Source: Sulfurimonas sp. (GTDB lineage: Bacteria; Campylobacterota; Campylobacteria; Campylobacterales; Sulfurimonadaceae). From it: a stretch of 46,215 nt of DNA. Both the position numbers and the translations under genes were made by a program. The notes under the pieces are model-generated. The model did no database searches. It was not told where the DNA came from and saw only the letters and a program-made list of their open reading frames with translations. Shown in pieces: positions 29,271-40,422 of the stretch; the stretch's first letter is position 1, and every line of letters begins with the position of its first letter. The stretch is taken from the NCBI GenBank assembly GCA_016735225.1, contig JAERRX010000045.1, positions 1 to 46,215 of the forward strand. The letters are read 5' to 3'.

Positions 29271-31196
29271 CTATTGAACTCCTAAACCTGATAAAAGTAA
29301 TTTAATGTCATCAGGATGACTTGCTGCAAATGCAAAAACTACTGCTAGAGATAGCAAAACTACAAGACCTGCTACCATCCATTTGAGCATCGTGGAAAGG
29401 TTACCACTTTGCATATCTCTTGTAGCTTCACCAGTAGAGTAAAACCTGTTTGCTATACCATCAACAGATGCATCGATGATTTTTTGGTCAATCTCTTTCC
29501 AAAATACTCTTGATAATGTTCTATATGGTTTTATTAAACATTCTTCATATATAAGGGGAATATAGTATTGATTTATCAAAAGCTTATAGACAAATGTTTG
29601 CTCAACAGCTGATGAGCCATCTGGAACTTTTATGTTGTTTCGTGCATATTTTTTATATGCAAACAAAATCGCACTAGCGGCTAAAAGCTGAGTTCCTATG
29701 GTCATAGCCCAATACACCGCAACACTATGAACATGATACTCAGTAGCAGGAAGAAGTGCTGTTACCATCTCATAATATGGCATCTTAAAAGAACCTGCAA
29801 TAATTGCAAGTAGCAAAAGAGGACTCATGCCAACTAACATAAACTTATATGCTTCATGTGGATGAATTCCAAATATTTTATATCTTTGTTCGCCATGAAA
29901 AATCAACGCAATTAGTCTAAATGAGTAAAATGCTGTTAAGCCTGCGGTAAATAGTAAAACAGAGTAGATAATATAGTGGTGATTGACAAAGGCAGCTTCT
30001 AAGATCAGATCTTTAGAGAAAAAACCTGCCAATGGAAAGATCCCTGCTAAAGCTATAGATGCTACAGTCATCATTATAAATGTACCTCTCATCGTCTTTT
30101 TAAGTCCACCCATCTTAAAAGGGTCAAGTTCATTATCCATTGCATGCATAACATTACCAGCACCAAGAAAAAGAAGTGCTTTAAAAAATGCGTGTGCCAT
30201 AAGATGAAAAAGTGCAACCCAGTAAGCACCAAGCCCAGCCGCTGCAAACATATAACCCAGTTGAGAAAGAGTTGAGTAGGCGATGATTTTTTTCATGTCA
30301 CGATTGACAAGAGCCATAGATGCTGCAAAAATAGCAACAAATGCACCAAGTGAAGCTATAAATAGTCCAACTTGTGGGATTAGGTCATAAAGTGGATTGG
30401 CACGGATAACTAAATATACACCTGCTGTAACCATAGTCGCAGCATGAATTAGAGCAGAAACAGGAGTAGGACCCTCCATCGCATCTGCTAGCCAAGTATG
30501 TAGAGGAAACTGTGCTGACTTACCCATAGCACCTATAAACAAGAAGATGCCCATCCAAGTTAGAGTTTCATTATCTAGTGAAGGTAGTGCTGCAAAAGCC
30601 TCTGTATATTGAAGTGTTCCAGTGTTTGAGTATATTAAAAATATGCCCACAAGCATACCAAGGTCGGCGATACGGTTCATTATAAATGCTTCATTTGCAG
30701 CCCAAGTAGCACTCTCTTTGTAGTACCAAAAACCAATAAGCCCCCATGAACAAAGACCAACACCCTCCCAACCAATAAATAGCCCTGCGAAGTTATCACT
30801 CATAACAAGAATTAACATTGAAAAAACAAATGCTGAAAGCCAAGCAAAAAATCTATTGAAAGATTTGTCATGATCCATATAGCCAATAGCATATATGTGT
30901 ACAACAGTTGATACTAGAGTAACAACCATCATCATAGTAACACTGATCTGATCCACTACAAATCCAAATGGAATATATAGATCTCCAGCTTCCATCCAAG
31001 TCATCATCTCAACATGAACGACTTGTCCAGTTGAAAGTATATGAGCAAGAAGAACAGAACTACTTATAAAAGATACACCAAGCAAAAGAGTTGGAACTAT
31101 TCCAGCTATGAGTAGCTTTGGTTTAGCCGCAAACAAAGTTGCAAACAAAGAGCCTAGCAATGGTGAAAACAGTGCAGTATATAAAAATATTTCCAT
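29271..31196 (-). CDS. nuoL: NADH-quinone oxidoreductase subunit L
   Basis: WEGVGLCSWGLIGFWY, SAQFPLHTWLADAMEGPTPVSALIHAATMVTAGVYL motifs. Confidence 0.97.
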   Translation of the reverse strand: MEIFLYTALFSPLLGSLFATLFAAKPKLLIAGIVPTLLLGVSFISSSVLLAHILSTGQVVHVEMMTWMEAGDLYIPFGFVVDQISVTMMMVVTLVSTVVHIYAIGYMDHDKSFNRFFAWLSAFVFSMLILVMSDNFAGLFIGWEGVGLCSWGLIGFWYYKESATWAANEAFIMNRIADLGMLVGIFLIYSNTGTLQYTEAFAALPSLDNETLTWMGIFLFIGAMGKSAQFPLHTWLADAMEGPTPVSALIHAATMVTAGVYLVIRANPLYDLIPQVGLFIASLGAFVAIFAASMALVNRDMKKIIAYSTLSQLGYMFAAAGLGAYWVALFHLMAHAFFKALLFLGAGNVMHAMDNELDPFKMGGLKKTMRGTFIMMTVASIALAGIFPLAGFFSKDLILEAAFVNHHYIIYSVLLFTAGLTAFYSFRLIALIFHGEQRYKIFGIHPHEAYKFMLVGMSPLLLLAIIAGSFKMPYYEMVTALLPATEYHVHSVAVYWAMTIGTQLLAASAILFAYKKYARNNIKVPDGSSAVEQTFVYKLLINQYYIPLIYEECLIKPYRTLSRVFWKEIDQKIIDASVDGIANRFYSTGEATRDMQSGNLSTMLKWMVAGLVVLLSLAVVFAFAASHPDDIKLLLSGLGVQ

Positions 31197-31200
31197 TCTC

Positions 31201-31509
31201 TTATCCTCTCATCGATGACATTGTGTCTAGGTCGATATTGTTATGTCGTTTATGCCAAACGATCAACAAACCGAGTCCTACGGCAACTTCACTAGCAGCT
31301 ATCGCAATAACGAAAAATGCAAACATCTGCCCAGTCAGGTCACCGTAATAGTGCGAAATAGCAACAAAAGCAATATTTACAGAGTTTAGAAGTATCTCTG
31401 TTGCTAAAAACAACATTAAGAGGTTTTTTCGTCTCATTACTCCTACTAGCCCAATAGAAAACAGAATTGTAGAGAGTACGAGGTAGTGATTTAGTCCTAT
31501 GTCCATCAT
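31201..31509 (-). CDS. nuoK: NADH-quinone oxidoreductase subunit K
   Basis: 102 aa; GVMRRKNLLMLFLATEILLNSVNIAF; AASEVAVGLGLLI. Confidence 0.97.
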   Translation of the reverse strand: MMDIGLNHYLVLSTILFSIGLVGVMRRKNLLMLFLATEILLNSVNIAFVAISHYYGDLTGQMFAFFVIAIAASEVAVGLGLLIVWHKRHNNIDLDTMSSMRG

Positions 31510-32087
31510 GAGAGTACCTCTTTATTTTTTTCTTTTTCTAACTCTTGTATCTCTTCTTCACTCATCAAAGTTAAAGAGGCATCCATTTTTTTGCCAGCTA
31601 AAACGATACCCGCTATCATCGCCACAAGTAACATCACAGCAGCAACTTCAAAAGGAACAAGATACTTCGTAAAAAGCACCAAGCCTATCTCTTGAGTATT
31701 TCCAGCACCTTCTACTACTGGATAAAGAGCTTTGATATTGTCACCAACTATGGGAGCAGAGAAGATTATAACTACTAAAATAGCAGCTAAGGTTGATAAG
31801 CCTGCTACTATATACTTGTTTCCTTTTTTCTCTTTTAGGTCTCTAGTAGTATCAAAAAACATCATTCCAAAAGCATATAGAGCCATTACAGCCCCTGAAT
31901 ACACGACAATCTGTACCGCACCTAAAAAATCAGCACCTAAAATAAAGAAAAATGCTGATATAAATATCATTCCTGCTGCCAATGCTGTTAAAGCATATAG
32001 TGCCTGTGATGTTGTTACGGCAATATAAAACATTATTATTGTTAAAAATGCAAACAGATAAAAAGCAATAGCTTCAAACATACCCAA
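31506..32087 (-). CDS. nuoJ: NADH-quinone oxidoreductase subunit J
   Basis: LGADFLGAVQIVVYSGAVMALYAFGMMFF; synteny. Confidence 0.96.
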   Translation of the reverse strand: MGMFEAIAFYLFAFLTIIMFYIAVTTSQALYALTALAAGMIFISAFFFILGADFLGAVQIVVYSGAVMALYAFGMMFFDTTRDLKEKKGNKYIVAGLSTLAAILVVIIFSAPIVGDNIKALYPVVEGAGNTQEIGLVLFTKYLVPFEVAAVMLLVAMIAGIVLAGKKMDASLTLMSEEEIQELEKEKNKEVLS

Positions 32088-32092
32088 ACTCC

Positions 32093-32710
32093 TTAATATG
32101 CTAGAGGTGTTTTTTTAACACGCTCATCTTCATGTGGTGTAATTGCACCAAAACCTTCAAACTCTTTTTGAGAACCTGACCTCATAACATCCAATGGTGT
32201 TAGCATATAATTTAAATCAACATAGTGTTCTCTTTGATCACTTGCATTTTCATATCTACCACCATGAGTGATGGCTAACTCTGGACAAACCTCTGCACAA
32301 TATCCACAAAAGATACATCTTCCTAGATTTATAGTATAGTCTGTAACCTCTTTACGAGAATTTTCATCTATCTTTGTGTCAATTTTAATACAATTTGATA
32401 TACAAATCTTTTCACAAAGTCCACAACCTATGCATCTTTCTATATCTGACTCAAGAAGTCTTTTCATCTCATGAACAGCTCTATATCTAGGTCCAATAGG
32501 CATCTTTTCCTCGGGATAACTAACTGTATGTTTTTTAAACCAGACAAGCTCTCTCAAAACAACACCAAGTCCTACAAAAAGCTCAACTCTAAAACTTCTT
32601 TTTATTACTCGTTTGATTTTACCCCAACTATCTGTTGGATAATCGGTAATATCTACTAGAAAGTATTCATTACTTATCTCTCTATTGTTAAACTCTTCAT
32701 TTTTCATCAT
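32093..32710 (-). CDS. nuoI: NADH-quinone oxidoreductase subunit I (2x[4Fe-4S] ferredoxin)
   Basis: CIGCGLCEKICISNCIKI and CIFCGYCAEVCPELAI. Confidence 0.97.
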   Translation of the reverse strand: MMKNEEFNNREISNEYFLVDITDYPTDSWGKIKRVIKRSFRVELFVGLGVVLRELVWFKKHTVSYPEEKMPIGPRYRAVHEMKRLLESDIERCIGCGLCEKICISNCIKIDTKIDENSRKEVTDYTINLGRCIFCGYCAEVCPELAITHGGRYENASDQREHYVDLNYMLTPLDVMRSGSQKEFEGFGAITPHEDERVKKTPLAY

Positions 32711-32717
32711 TACCCCC

Positions 32718-33704
32718 TTATATCAATACTATTGCAGTTACTAAAATATTTAACACTGCTATTGGCATTAAGACCTTCCAACATAACCACATCAACTGAT
32801 CTGGTCTTACATCTGGCCATGCGGCTCTTGTCCATAAGAAAAAGAAAAAGAAAAATGACATTTTTGCTAGTAAGCCTAAGGCACCTAAGAAACTTCCATC
32901 TCCATAACCACCCAAAAAGAGTATTGAAATCACAAAAGAGACAAAGAACATATTTGCATACTCACCGATAAAGAAAAGCCCCCATCTTATACCAGAATAT
33001 TCAGTACCAAAACCATCAACTATCTCATGATCATTTGCGATTAGGTGAAATGGAGTACGACCAGTTTCAGCAAAAGAGGCTATCCAAAATAGTACAAATG
33101 CAACAGGCTGGCTCCATATCATCCATTCTGTTATGCCCCCAGATTGATACTCATTGAAGTCTATAAGAGAGAGTGAACTAACTAACATAACTGGTGCTAG
33201 TATCGATAAACCTGTAACTACCTCATAAGAGATAAAAACAGATGTAGCCCTAGCAGCGGAAAGAAGTGAAAACTTGTTAGCAGATGCCATGCCTCCGAGA
33301 AGTGGACCATAAAGACCAACTCCCATAATTCCTAAGATATATAAGATACCGATATTTATATCCGCAACTATAGGATGCACCTCATAACCAAAGATAGTAA
33401 ATGATGGTAAAAATGGTATAGCCGCTGCTGCCATAAAAGCAGTAGATGCTGTAATAATTGGTGCAATTTTAAATATAGGAGCAACTGCACTTGTCGGGAC
33501 TATATCCTCTTTTGTAAAGAGTTTTATACCATCTGCTGCTACTTGAAGAAGCCCATAGGGACCAACATTCATAGGACCTAGTCGCCTTTGCATAAATGCA
33601 AGGACTTTACGCTCAAAGTAAGTTCCTATACCTGCAAGTGCAGAAAAGACAAGTAAAATTACAAGGATTTTTACAACCGTTTCAATTAAATATGCTGTTT
33701 CCAT
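32718..33704 (-). CDS. nuoH: NADH-quinone oxidoreductase subunit H
   Basis: ERKVLAFMQRRLGPMNVGPYGLLQVAADGIKLFTKEDI; AETGRTPFHL; RAAWPDVRPDQLMWLCWK. Confidence 0.97.
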   Translation of the reverse strand: METAYLIETVVKILVILLVFSALAGIGTYFERKVLAFMQRRLGPMNVGPYGLLQVAADGIKLFTKEDIVPTSAVAPIFKIAPIITASTAFMAAAAIPFLPSFTIFGYEVHPIVADINIGILYILGIMGVGLYGPLLGGMASANKFSLLSAARATSVFISYEVVTGLSILAPVMLVSSLSLIDFNEYQSGGITEWMIWSQPVAFVLFWIASFAETGRTPFHLIANDHEIVDGFGTEYSGIRWGLFFIGEYANMFFVSFVISILFLGGYGDGSFLGALGLLAKMSFFFFFFLWTRAAWPDVRPDQLMWLCWKVLMPIAVLNILVTAIVLI

Positions 33705-33707
33705 ATA

Positions 33708-36197
33708 TTACACCTTTTTTATCGAAGCTCTTGCAAAGCGATAACCACTAAACATAGCCTCTGAGTTTAATTTAGAATCAAATGTAGGAAGTATTGCAAT
33801 ATTACCAGCTATTTTATTGTCGCTGATAATAGTTGTTTTGAGTTTTGAGTTTTGATTCTCAACTTCTACACTATCTCCTTGGCTAAATTCTGAACTTTTT
33901 AAGAACTCTTCACTCATATAAAGCCCTGAAACCTCATCAAGGTTTGTGGCCTTGTTTGTAAACTCTGTAAATTGTCTTACAGGGTTTGCAAGATAGATAA
34001 GAGTTCCTTCTAGTTTTTCATCATTTATATTTTCTACACTTATATCTTCACCTGTTTGTACTTTTATATTTTCTAAAAGATAACCTCTTGCTTCATCTGC
34101 ATTGTTTTCATAATGGTTAGGAAGGCTATCAAAGCTTAAAGGTTTAAATCCAGCATCTAGTGGAAGTTCTTTTGTGTAGTCGATAACATTTTTAGCATTC
34201 ATTCCAAGAGCATTGGCTATATCATTTAGCTCATAACCACCATAAGAAAGAGCAGCATTTGTAGGGTTTACTCTTTTGTTTATAGAAGTGAGAGTTCCCT
34301 CTTGTTGGTTTATTGCTGGCATATCAAGATCACCATCACCTAGAGCCGATAGTGTAAAATCTGCTTTTGTGTTATAGCCGATACTATACTCTCCAGCTTT
34401 ATCATCAAGCTCACAAACAAGAGCAACACCTAGCGAGTTAGTTAAAGGAGGTATGATAGTTAGTGCTATATCGCTACATTTTTCAACAAGCCCAACTAAC
34501 CTTGCTAGATTTTTAGAGTTTGGATGATTGTATAGATCTGCTCCAACTATCATAGAAAAAGTATCTTTTTTCTTTAAGTTTTTCTCTAGTAGTTCCATAA
34601 AATTATCATCCGCACCTAAAAGAGATAAAAGAGCATTATCATCTACTTCGATCTCTTTAGAGATTTTTCTAGGAACAAGCTTAGTTTTTTCCACCTCAAG
34701 CTCTTCTTCAACTCCAGTTTCTTCGTTAAGCTTCATCTCTTTAACGATCTCAACTACTTTTTCTTTTATAGTTTCTTCAACTGTTATAGTTTTTTTAGAG
34801 TGAAAAGATGCTAAATACTCAAGAACCTCTTTGGGCAATCTTTCTTTATCGCCAAATAGGTCTAAAACCAGATAAAGAGCTGTTTCTTCTTGAAGTGGAG
34901 CATGGGTAACACTCATTATATTTTTACTAAGCCCTTCTATGATAGGGTCTTTTACAGGATGAAAATATAAACCTGCACCTTTGTTTATAGTCATAGAGTT
35001 ATTTAGAGCATATCTTGCATTGGGGTTGTCACTTTTTAGTGCTGTTCCTATGGAGATAACAAAGTTTGACTTATGTGTTGACTTTAGGTCACTTCCCCAA
35101 AGTTTAGTTCCACTAACTTCACTATAATCTTTTAAAAATGTTTGAAAAGATTTTGCTTCATTGTTTACAAGCTTGTAGCCATATTTCTCTTTTAGAGTTT
35201 GAAGTATATAAGCCTCTTCATTTGTTATGCTTGAAGTAAACTTTATAGTGTCTGCTTTTTTAAATGCACTAAGAGCAGATGCAAAAGCCTTCTCATCTTT
35301 TCTAACATCTCTGTTTTCATAATCAAAACCATATCTACCAGCACCACAAAGCGATACATAATTCCACTCATTCATAACACGATAGATTTTATTTTGAGGA
35401 TTTTCTATGCTTGTATGTTTAACATCATAAGTTATTTGACAGCCTGCTGAGCAGTGTCCACAGGTTGCAGGAACCTGATCTAACTCCCAAGCATTGGACT
35501 TATAAACAAAATGTGTATCTACTAAGGCACCAACAGGACAGACAGAAGCACACTCTCCACAAGAGGTGCAATCAAGAACATCAGTCCCATTAGTCAAACC
35601 AATCAATGATTTGTTTAGCTTGTTCCACATAGCATAAGCATCTTTTGGCATCTCTTTTTTATACTCTGCATCTAGTGCATCTCCACCACGAGGTATGGTT
35701 TTTAAAGAGTTATCGCCTATCATATCTTTACATACAGTAGAGCATCTCTCACAAACAATACAAAGAGCTGAATTGTACTTAATATGACCCCAGTCATGAG
35801 TAGTTCTTGCAACATCTTTTACAGCATAGTTTTGAGCATCTACTCCCATATTTAAAGTATAGTTTTGTAGTTCGCACTCACCAGACTGGTCACAAACTCC
35901 ACACTCAAGTGGATGGTTTACATCATAAACCTCCATGATTGCTCTTCGCTCTTGCTCTATAGCTTGTGTTGAAGTGGTGATACTCATACCATCTTTGGAC
36001 TTTGCATTACAAGCATAAGCTTGCTTGCCATCAACCTCTACCAAACAAAGCCTACAAGCAAGTGTTGGGCTACATCTTGAAAGATAACAGATAGCAGGAA
36101 TATAGATATCATTTGCCCGAGCCGCATTTAGTATAAACTCTCCCTCGCTAGTTTGAACCTCTTTGTTATCGATTTTAATTGTAATATTTTTACTCAT
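33708..36197 (-). CDS. nuoG: NADH-quinone oxidoreductase subunit G
   Basis: 2Fe-2S and 4Fe-4S ligands (AICYLSRCSPTLACRLCLVEVDG; HPLECGVCDQSGECELQ; CTSCGECASVCPVGAL). Confidence 0.95.
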   Translation of the reverse strand: MSKNITIKIDNKEVQTSEGEFILNAARANDIYIPAICYLSRCSPTLACRLCLVEVDGKQAYACNAKSKDGMSITTSTQAIEQERRAIMEVYDVNHPLECGVCDQSGECELQNYTLNMGVDAQNYAVKDVARTTHDWGHIKYNSALCIVCERCSTVCKDMIGDNSLKTIPRGGDALDAEYKKEMPKDAYAMWNKLNKSLIGLTNGTDVLDCTSCGECASVCPVGALVDTHFVYKSNAWELDQVPATCGHCSAGCQITYDVKHTSIENPQNKIYRVMNEWNYVSLCGAGRYGFDYENRDVRKDEKAFASALSAFKKADTIKFTSSITNEEAYILQTLKEKYGYKLVNNEAKSFQTFLKDYSEVSGTKLWGSDLKSTHKSNFVISIGTALKSDNPNARYALNNSMTINKGAGLYFHPVKDPIIEGLSKNIMSVTHAPLQEETALYLVLDLFGDKERLPKEVLEYLASFHSKKTITVEETIKEKVVEIVKEMKLNEETGVEEELEVEKTKLVPRKISKEIEVDDNALLSLLGADDNFMELLEKNLKKKDTFSMIVGADLYNHPNSKNLARLVGLVEKCSDIALTIIPPLTNSLGVALVCELDDKAGEYSIGYNTKADFTLSALGDGDLDMPAINQQEGTLTSINKRVNPTNAALSYGGYELNDIANALGMNAKNVIDYTKELPLDAGFKPLSFDSLPNHYENNADEARGYLLENIKVQTGEDISVENINDEKLEGTLIYLANPVRQFTEFTNKATNLDEVSGLYMSEEFLKSSEFSQGDSVEVENQNSKLKTTIISDNKIAGNIAILPTFDSKLNSEAMFSGYRFARASIKKV

Positions 36198-37017
36198 TTA
36201 TAACCTCTATTTTAACTTGATTATATCTATAAGCAGAAGATTTTACATCCATGCAAAAGATTTGATTGTAAGCAATAGTGCCTTTCATATATTTATCTAT
36301 TTTAAAATGCCTTATATACTCAACACCATCAATACTAAACTTCACATTATCTCCTGATCTTATTTTAGAGCAAAGAGCAAATTGTGCTGAACCTATAAGC
36401 TCCTCTTTTTCTAAGGCACTTACAGAATAAACTACACTTCCATTAAACTCGCCTAGTTCCTCTACTGCATCTATCTTTTCATCTGTTTTGTAAGAAAATT
36501 TTCTTCTATCCATAGGTATCATTAAAACCTTAAAAGGAGTATTTTCTTCTATATATCTTGCTATTTTTACTATATTTTTAGCTCTTGGATGGTTTAGTGT
36601 ATCTTCTCCAACAACTAAAACAGGCTTTTGTTTTCCGATATAGTTTGTTTTAATAATATCTAACTCTTCTTCAGAAATATTACTCTCTGCACTAAGATAA
36701 CCTATATCAAGAGCATCAAAAAACTCCTCTTGATCTGATTTGTCATCAACAAAAATATTGGCTATCATTGCCAATGCTGCTTCTTCACTTCCCACTTCAT
36801 TTTTTATAAAAAGTGAAAGCAGATTTGAGCTATCTTTTTCTTCAATGGGATATATTGAAGATATATAGCTCTTGTTGTTAGTTAGAGCATAATACAAGGC
36901 AAGCTTTAGAGGCATATTGTCATTTTTAAGTGAGTTGCCAACACTTATAACAAAGTCGCTTCTCTTTAAGTCCTCTAGTGTAGCACTTTGCAAAGTCGTT
37001 TCTTTTTTTTGACTCAA
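36190..37017 (-). CDS. HP1265/Cj1574c-type nuo-operon protein (NuoF position)
   Basis: 275 aa; located between nuoD/HP1264-like gene and nuoG, as in Campylobacterota nuo operons; NuoG-like segments. Confidence 0.72.
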   Translation of the reverse strand: MSQKKETTLQSATLEDLKRSDFVISVGNSLKNDNMPLKLALYYALTNNKSYISSIYPIEEKDSSNLLSLFIKNEVGSEEAALAMIANIFVDDKSDQEEFFDALDIGYLSAESNISEEELDIIKTNYIGKQKPVLVVGEDTLNHPRAKNIVKIARYIEENTPFKVLMIPMDRRKFSYKTDEKIDAVEELGEFNGSVVYSVSALEKEELIGSAQFALCSKIRSGDNVKFSIDGVEYIRHFKIDKYMKGTIAYNQIFCMDVKSSAYRYNQVKIEVINE

Positions 37018-37026
37018 AATAAATCC

Positions 37027-37251
37027 CTAGCCTTTTTTCACTACGATAGTCCAATCGACTTCGTTAAACTTTAAAGAGTTCATGAGAGTATAACCACACT
37101 CTTTTACTAGATCAGCAGACTTTTGAACAGGTGTAAAGTCTCCTACTTCAAACAAAAAGATAGCTACCTCGCCCTCTTTATGTTCTGTCAATATCTCTTT
37201 CATACGAGGTTCAAACTCTTTTTTTAACTCTCTTAAATCATATCTTTTCAT
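37027..37251 (-). CDS. HP1264/Cj1575c-type nuo-operon protein (NuoE position)
   Basis: 74 aa; [39 protein letters not shown]...; synteny after nuoD. Confidence 0.78.
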   Translation of the reverse strand: MKRYDLRELKKEFEPRMKEILTEHKEGEVAIFLFEVGDFTPVQKSADLVKECGYTLMNSLKFNEVDWTIVVKKG

Positions 37252-37354
37252 TATTTAACCCTTTTGCAAGTACTTGCTTTCGCACAAAAGATGCTTTGGC
37301 TTTAGTAGCTTCACTTAAAAAAACAAAGCTTTTTGTTTTTATGAAGCTAATCAT
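37238..37354 (-). CDS. Possible small ORF (38 aa) coupled to nuoD
   Basis: Hand translation [42 protein letters not shown] overlap with the nuoD stop and overlap with the next start. Confidence 0.3.
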   Translation of the reverse strand: MISFIKTKSFVFLSEATKAKASFVRKQVLAKGLNNEKI

Positions 37355-38592
37355 CTGTCAACCTCTCCAAAAACAATATTTGTCGTACCAATAATAGAAA
37401 CAACATCTGGAATATAGTGACCAGGTAAAAGGTCGGTTAAAATTCCTGCATGGTAAAAAGATGGGGCTCGAAGCTTTAGTCTATATGGGTATGGACCACC
37501 CTGAGAGTTTATGAAAAAACCAAGCTCTCCTTTTGGTGACTCTGTTGCCACATAGACCTCTCCAACTGGAGGTCGCATACCTTGAGTTACTAAAACAAAG
37601 TGTTGCATCAAAGAGTAGTTTTGAGTCATGATGTCAAGCTTAGATGCTGAGATATATTTTGGCGAGTGAGCCATCAGCTCTGTTTGTCCATCTTTTACAC
37701 ACTTATCATAGATATCTATACATTGGTAGAGTATCTTAGCAGTTTCTCGCATCTCTTCCATATAGATGCGGTATCTTGCAAAATTATCTCCCCTATCTGA
37801 CCAAGGAACATTAAACTCTACCTCATCATAAAGCTCATAAGGTTCCTCTTTACGAATATCCCAGGCTGTTCCAGATGCTCTAAGCATAGGACCGCTGCAA
37901 CCCCAAGAGTGTGACATCTCTTTAGAAATAGTTCCAACTTCTTCCATTCTCATAAGCCAGATACGGTTTGTATCAAGAAGGTTTTCATAATCTTTTATAT
38001 TTTGAGGTAACTCATCTAAAAAAGTTTTTAGTTGCGATATAAAGTTATCTTGAATATCAAGAGGAACTCCACCGATGCGTATAGCTGCATGGGTAAGTCT
38101 AGCTCCACAATATCCCTCGATAATATCCATCAAATACTCTCTTTCACGAAATGCAAAAAGAAAAATAGTCATAGCTCCAATATCTAGTGCAGTAGTTGCT
38201 AGCCAAAATAGGTGACTCATAAGTCTGTTTATCTCTAAAAGCATCATTCTTATAACTTTTGCACGGCGAGGAACTTCTAAACCGATAAGCTTTTCAACAG
38301 CAAGAGCAAAGCCATAGTTGTTTGAAGAAGAAGCTATATAGTCCATTCTATCAGTTGTTGGCATAAACTCATTATATATCATATTTTCAGCCATTTTTTC
38401 CATACCACGATGAAGGTAACCAATATCAGGGTGAGCTTTTACGATCTGTTCTTGTTGTAGATGCAACATCAGTCGTAACTGACCATGAGAAGATGGATGC
38501 TGAGGACCAAAGTTTAGTATCAGTTCATTATCATCTCTATCAAAGGTGATATTTTCAAAAAACGGTGTTAGTCTATTTTTTATTTGTGCCAT
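37351..38592 (-). CDS. nuoD: NADH-quinone oxidoreductase subunit D
   Basis: [59 protein letters not shown]. Confidence 0.97.
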   Translation of the reverse strand: MAQIKNRLTPFFENITFDRDDNELILNFGPQHPSSHGQLRLMLHLQQEQIVKAHPDIGYLHRGMEKMAENMIYNEFMPTTDRMDYIASSSNNYGFALAVEKLIGLEVPRRAKVIRMMLLEINRLMSHLFWLATTALDIGAMTIFLFAFREREYLMDIIEGYCGARLTHAAIRIGGVPLDIQDNFISQLKTFLDELPQNIKDYENLLDTNRIWLMRMEEVGTISKEMSHSWGCSGPMLRASGTAWDIRKEEPYELYDEVEFNVPWSDRGDNFARYRIYMEEMRETAKILYQCIDIYDKCVKDGQTELMAHSPKYISASKLDIMTQNYSLMQHFVLVTQGMRPPVGEVYVATESPKGELGFFINSQGGPYPYRLKLRAPSFYHAGILTDLLPGHYIPDVVSIIGTTNIVFGEVDR

Positions 38593-38603
38593 ATTTTGCC
38601 AAC

Positions 38604-39410
38604 CTATCTTTGTGGGTCATCAACAATTGTTGTTGAATCTTTGTGAAATTTCTTAACTAAAAATACTCCACCCTCTTCTTGATAAGGCTGCACTACTTCT
38701 GGTTCATCTCCAGTGATCTTTGTTCCCTTTGGAACCTCATGACCTAAGCGAGAAAATCTATCTGAATCATATCTATCTACTCTTGAGCTGTCTCTATTTT
38801 CAGGTCCGATCTCTTCTCTTGCTTCTTTTCCATATATCTTATCGACCTCATACCAAGAGGCAGCTTCATCGCCTTGAAGGGGGTAGGTTTTTAAAAGAGG
38901 GTGTCCACTCCAGTCATAAGGCATAAGTATTCTTTTCATAAATGGATGTCCGAGTGCTTCGATGCCAAACATATCAAACATCTCTCTCTCACTCCAGTCA
39001 GCACTTCTAAAAAGTTTTTCAACAGAGTTTAGAGCATCTCCATCTTTTATAAACATCTTTATACGAATTCGTTTTCGCTTGTTCATACTAAGTAACTGAT
39101 AAAAAACTTCAAATCCACCTCTATCTGCGACCCAGTCAATAGCACTCATCTCTGAGAGTTGAGAGTATTCTAACTCATCTCTCATCAACTCTAAAACTCC
39201 ATAGTTATCTTTTGGGTTTATAAAAACTACAAGTTGTTCAACTTGTATAAATGAGTCCAAAACTTCAAACTTAGACTTGATAGCTTCTAGGTCAGAGTTG
39301 AAAACTTCATCACTCTCAGGTGGTGATTTTGGAACTTGTGGAGATTTGTAAAATCTGTCTGTATAGTAAGCTTTTGCTTGTACATTATCTTTAGCTTTAT
39401 ATGCTCTCAT
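38604..39410 (-). CDS. nuoC: NADH-quinone oxidoreductase subunit C
   Basis: [51 protein letters not shown]. Confidence 0.96.
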   Translation of the reverse strand: MRAYKAKDNVQAKAYYTDRFYKSPQVPKSPPESDEVFNSDLEAIKSKFEVLDSFIQVEQLVVFINPKDNYGVLELMRDELEYSQLSEMSAIDWVADRGGFEVFYQLLSMNKRKRIRIKMFIKDGDALNSVEKLFRSADWSEREMFDMFGIEALGHPFMKRILMPYDWSGHPLLKTYPLQGDEAASWYEVDKIYGKEAREEIGPENRDSSRVDRYDSDRFSRLGHEVPKGTKITGDEPEVVQPYQEEGGVFLVKKFHKDSTTIVDDPQR

Positions 39411-39940
39411 TACATTAGCCTTTTTGCTTTTTGTGCTTTAGATGCTTGTTTTGAGCGGATCTTTTGCTGAAGTAACATAACTCCATATTGGAGTGTTTCA
39501 GGGCGAGGAGCACAGCCAGGTAGGTATAGATCAACAGGAATAACTCTATCAACACCTTGAACTGTTGCATAGGTATTAAACATTCCGCCAGTATTTGCAC
39601 AAGAACCCATAGATATAACCCATCTAGGCTCTGTCATCTGATCATAAAGTCTTTTGATAAACTCTGCATGTTTTTTTGTAAGAGTCCCTGCAACTATCAT
39701 AACATCGGCTTGTCTAGGAGATGCTCTAAAGATCGTTCCAAATCTATCAAAGTCATATCTTGAAGCACCAGATGCCATCATCTCGATACCACAACAAGCG
39801 AGACCGTAGGTAAGCGCCCAAAGTGAGTTTGAACGACCCCAGTTTACTATCTTGTCAATGCTCGTAAGTGCGACAGGTAGTCCACCATCTTGTGTATAAT
39901 TTACTTTATGTTGTGCCATTGAAGTGCTCCTTTTTTCCAT
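39410..39940 (-). CDS. nuoB: NADH-quinone oxidoreductase subunit B
   Basis: [60 protein letters not shown]. Confidence 0.97.
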   Translation of the reverse strand: MEKRSTSMAQHKVNYTQDGGLPVALTSIDKIVNWGRSNSLWALTYGLACCGIEMMASGASRYDFDRFGTIFRASPRQADVMIVAGTLTKKHAEFIKRLYDQMTEPRWVISMGSCANTGGMFNTYATVQGVDRVIPVDLYLPGCAPRPETLQYGVMLLQQKIRSKQASKAQKAKRLM

Positions 39941-40290
39941 GCATATACAAAACCAATAGTTAATAAACCAACAAACATTAACATCTCAGCAAATCCAAAC
40001 CAGCCGAGAAGTTTAAAATCAACTGCCCATGGGAACATAAAAATTATCTCAACATCAAAAAGCAGGAAAAGCAATGCAAATAGATAAAATTGAGGAGAAA
40101 TTCTATTTGGTTGTTTTGTTATTTCAGGTCCACATTCGTAAGCTGAAAGTCTAATTTTATCGCTATCTCTTGCTGCTAATGCACGACTCGCAAGTCGAGA
40201 AATAATCGTTACAGCAGTAAATGCACCAAATGTTACAACAAATAATACAAATACCCCAAAATACGGATGTGCAGTGTTTATATGCTCCAT
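39901..40290 (-). CDS. nuoA: NADH-quinone oxidoreductase subunit A
   Basis: [40 protein letters not shown]. Confidence 0.96.
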   Translation of the reverse strand: MEHINTAHPYFGVFVLFVVTFGAFTAVTIISRLASRALAARDSDKIRLSAYECGPEITKQPNRISPQFYLFALLFLLFDVEIIFMFPWAVDFKLLGWFGFAEMLMFVGLLTIGFVYAWKKGALQWHNIK

Positions 40291-40422
40291 ACTAACCTAC
40301 CTTATAAATATTTTCATTTTTTAGTATATACCTAAAAAAAATAGTTATGTCACTATATCAAAAAGAGTATTAAAACAAAGATAAGAAATACTCAATACTT
40401 TAAAATACCACCAAAAGAAACA

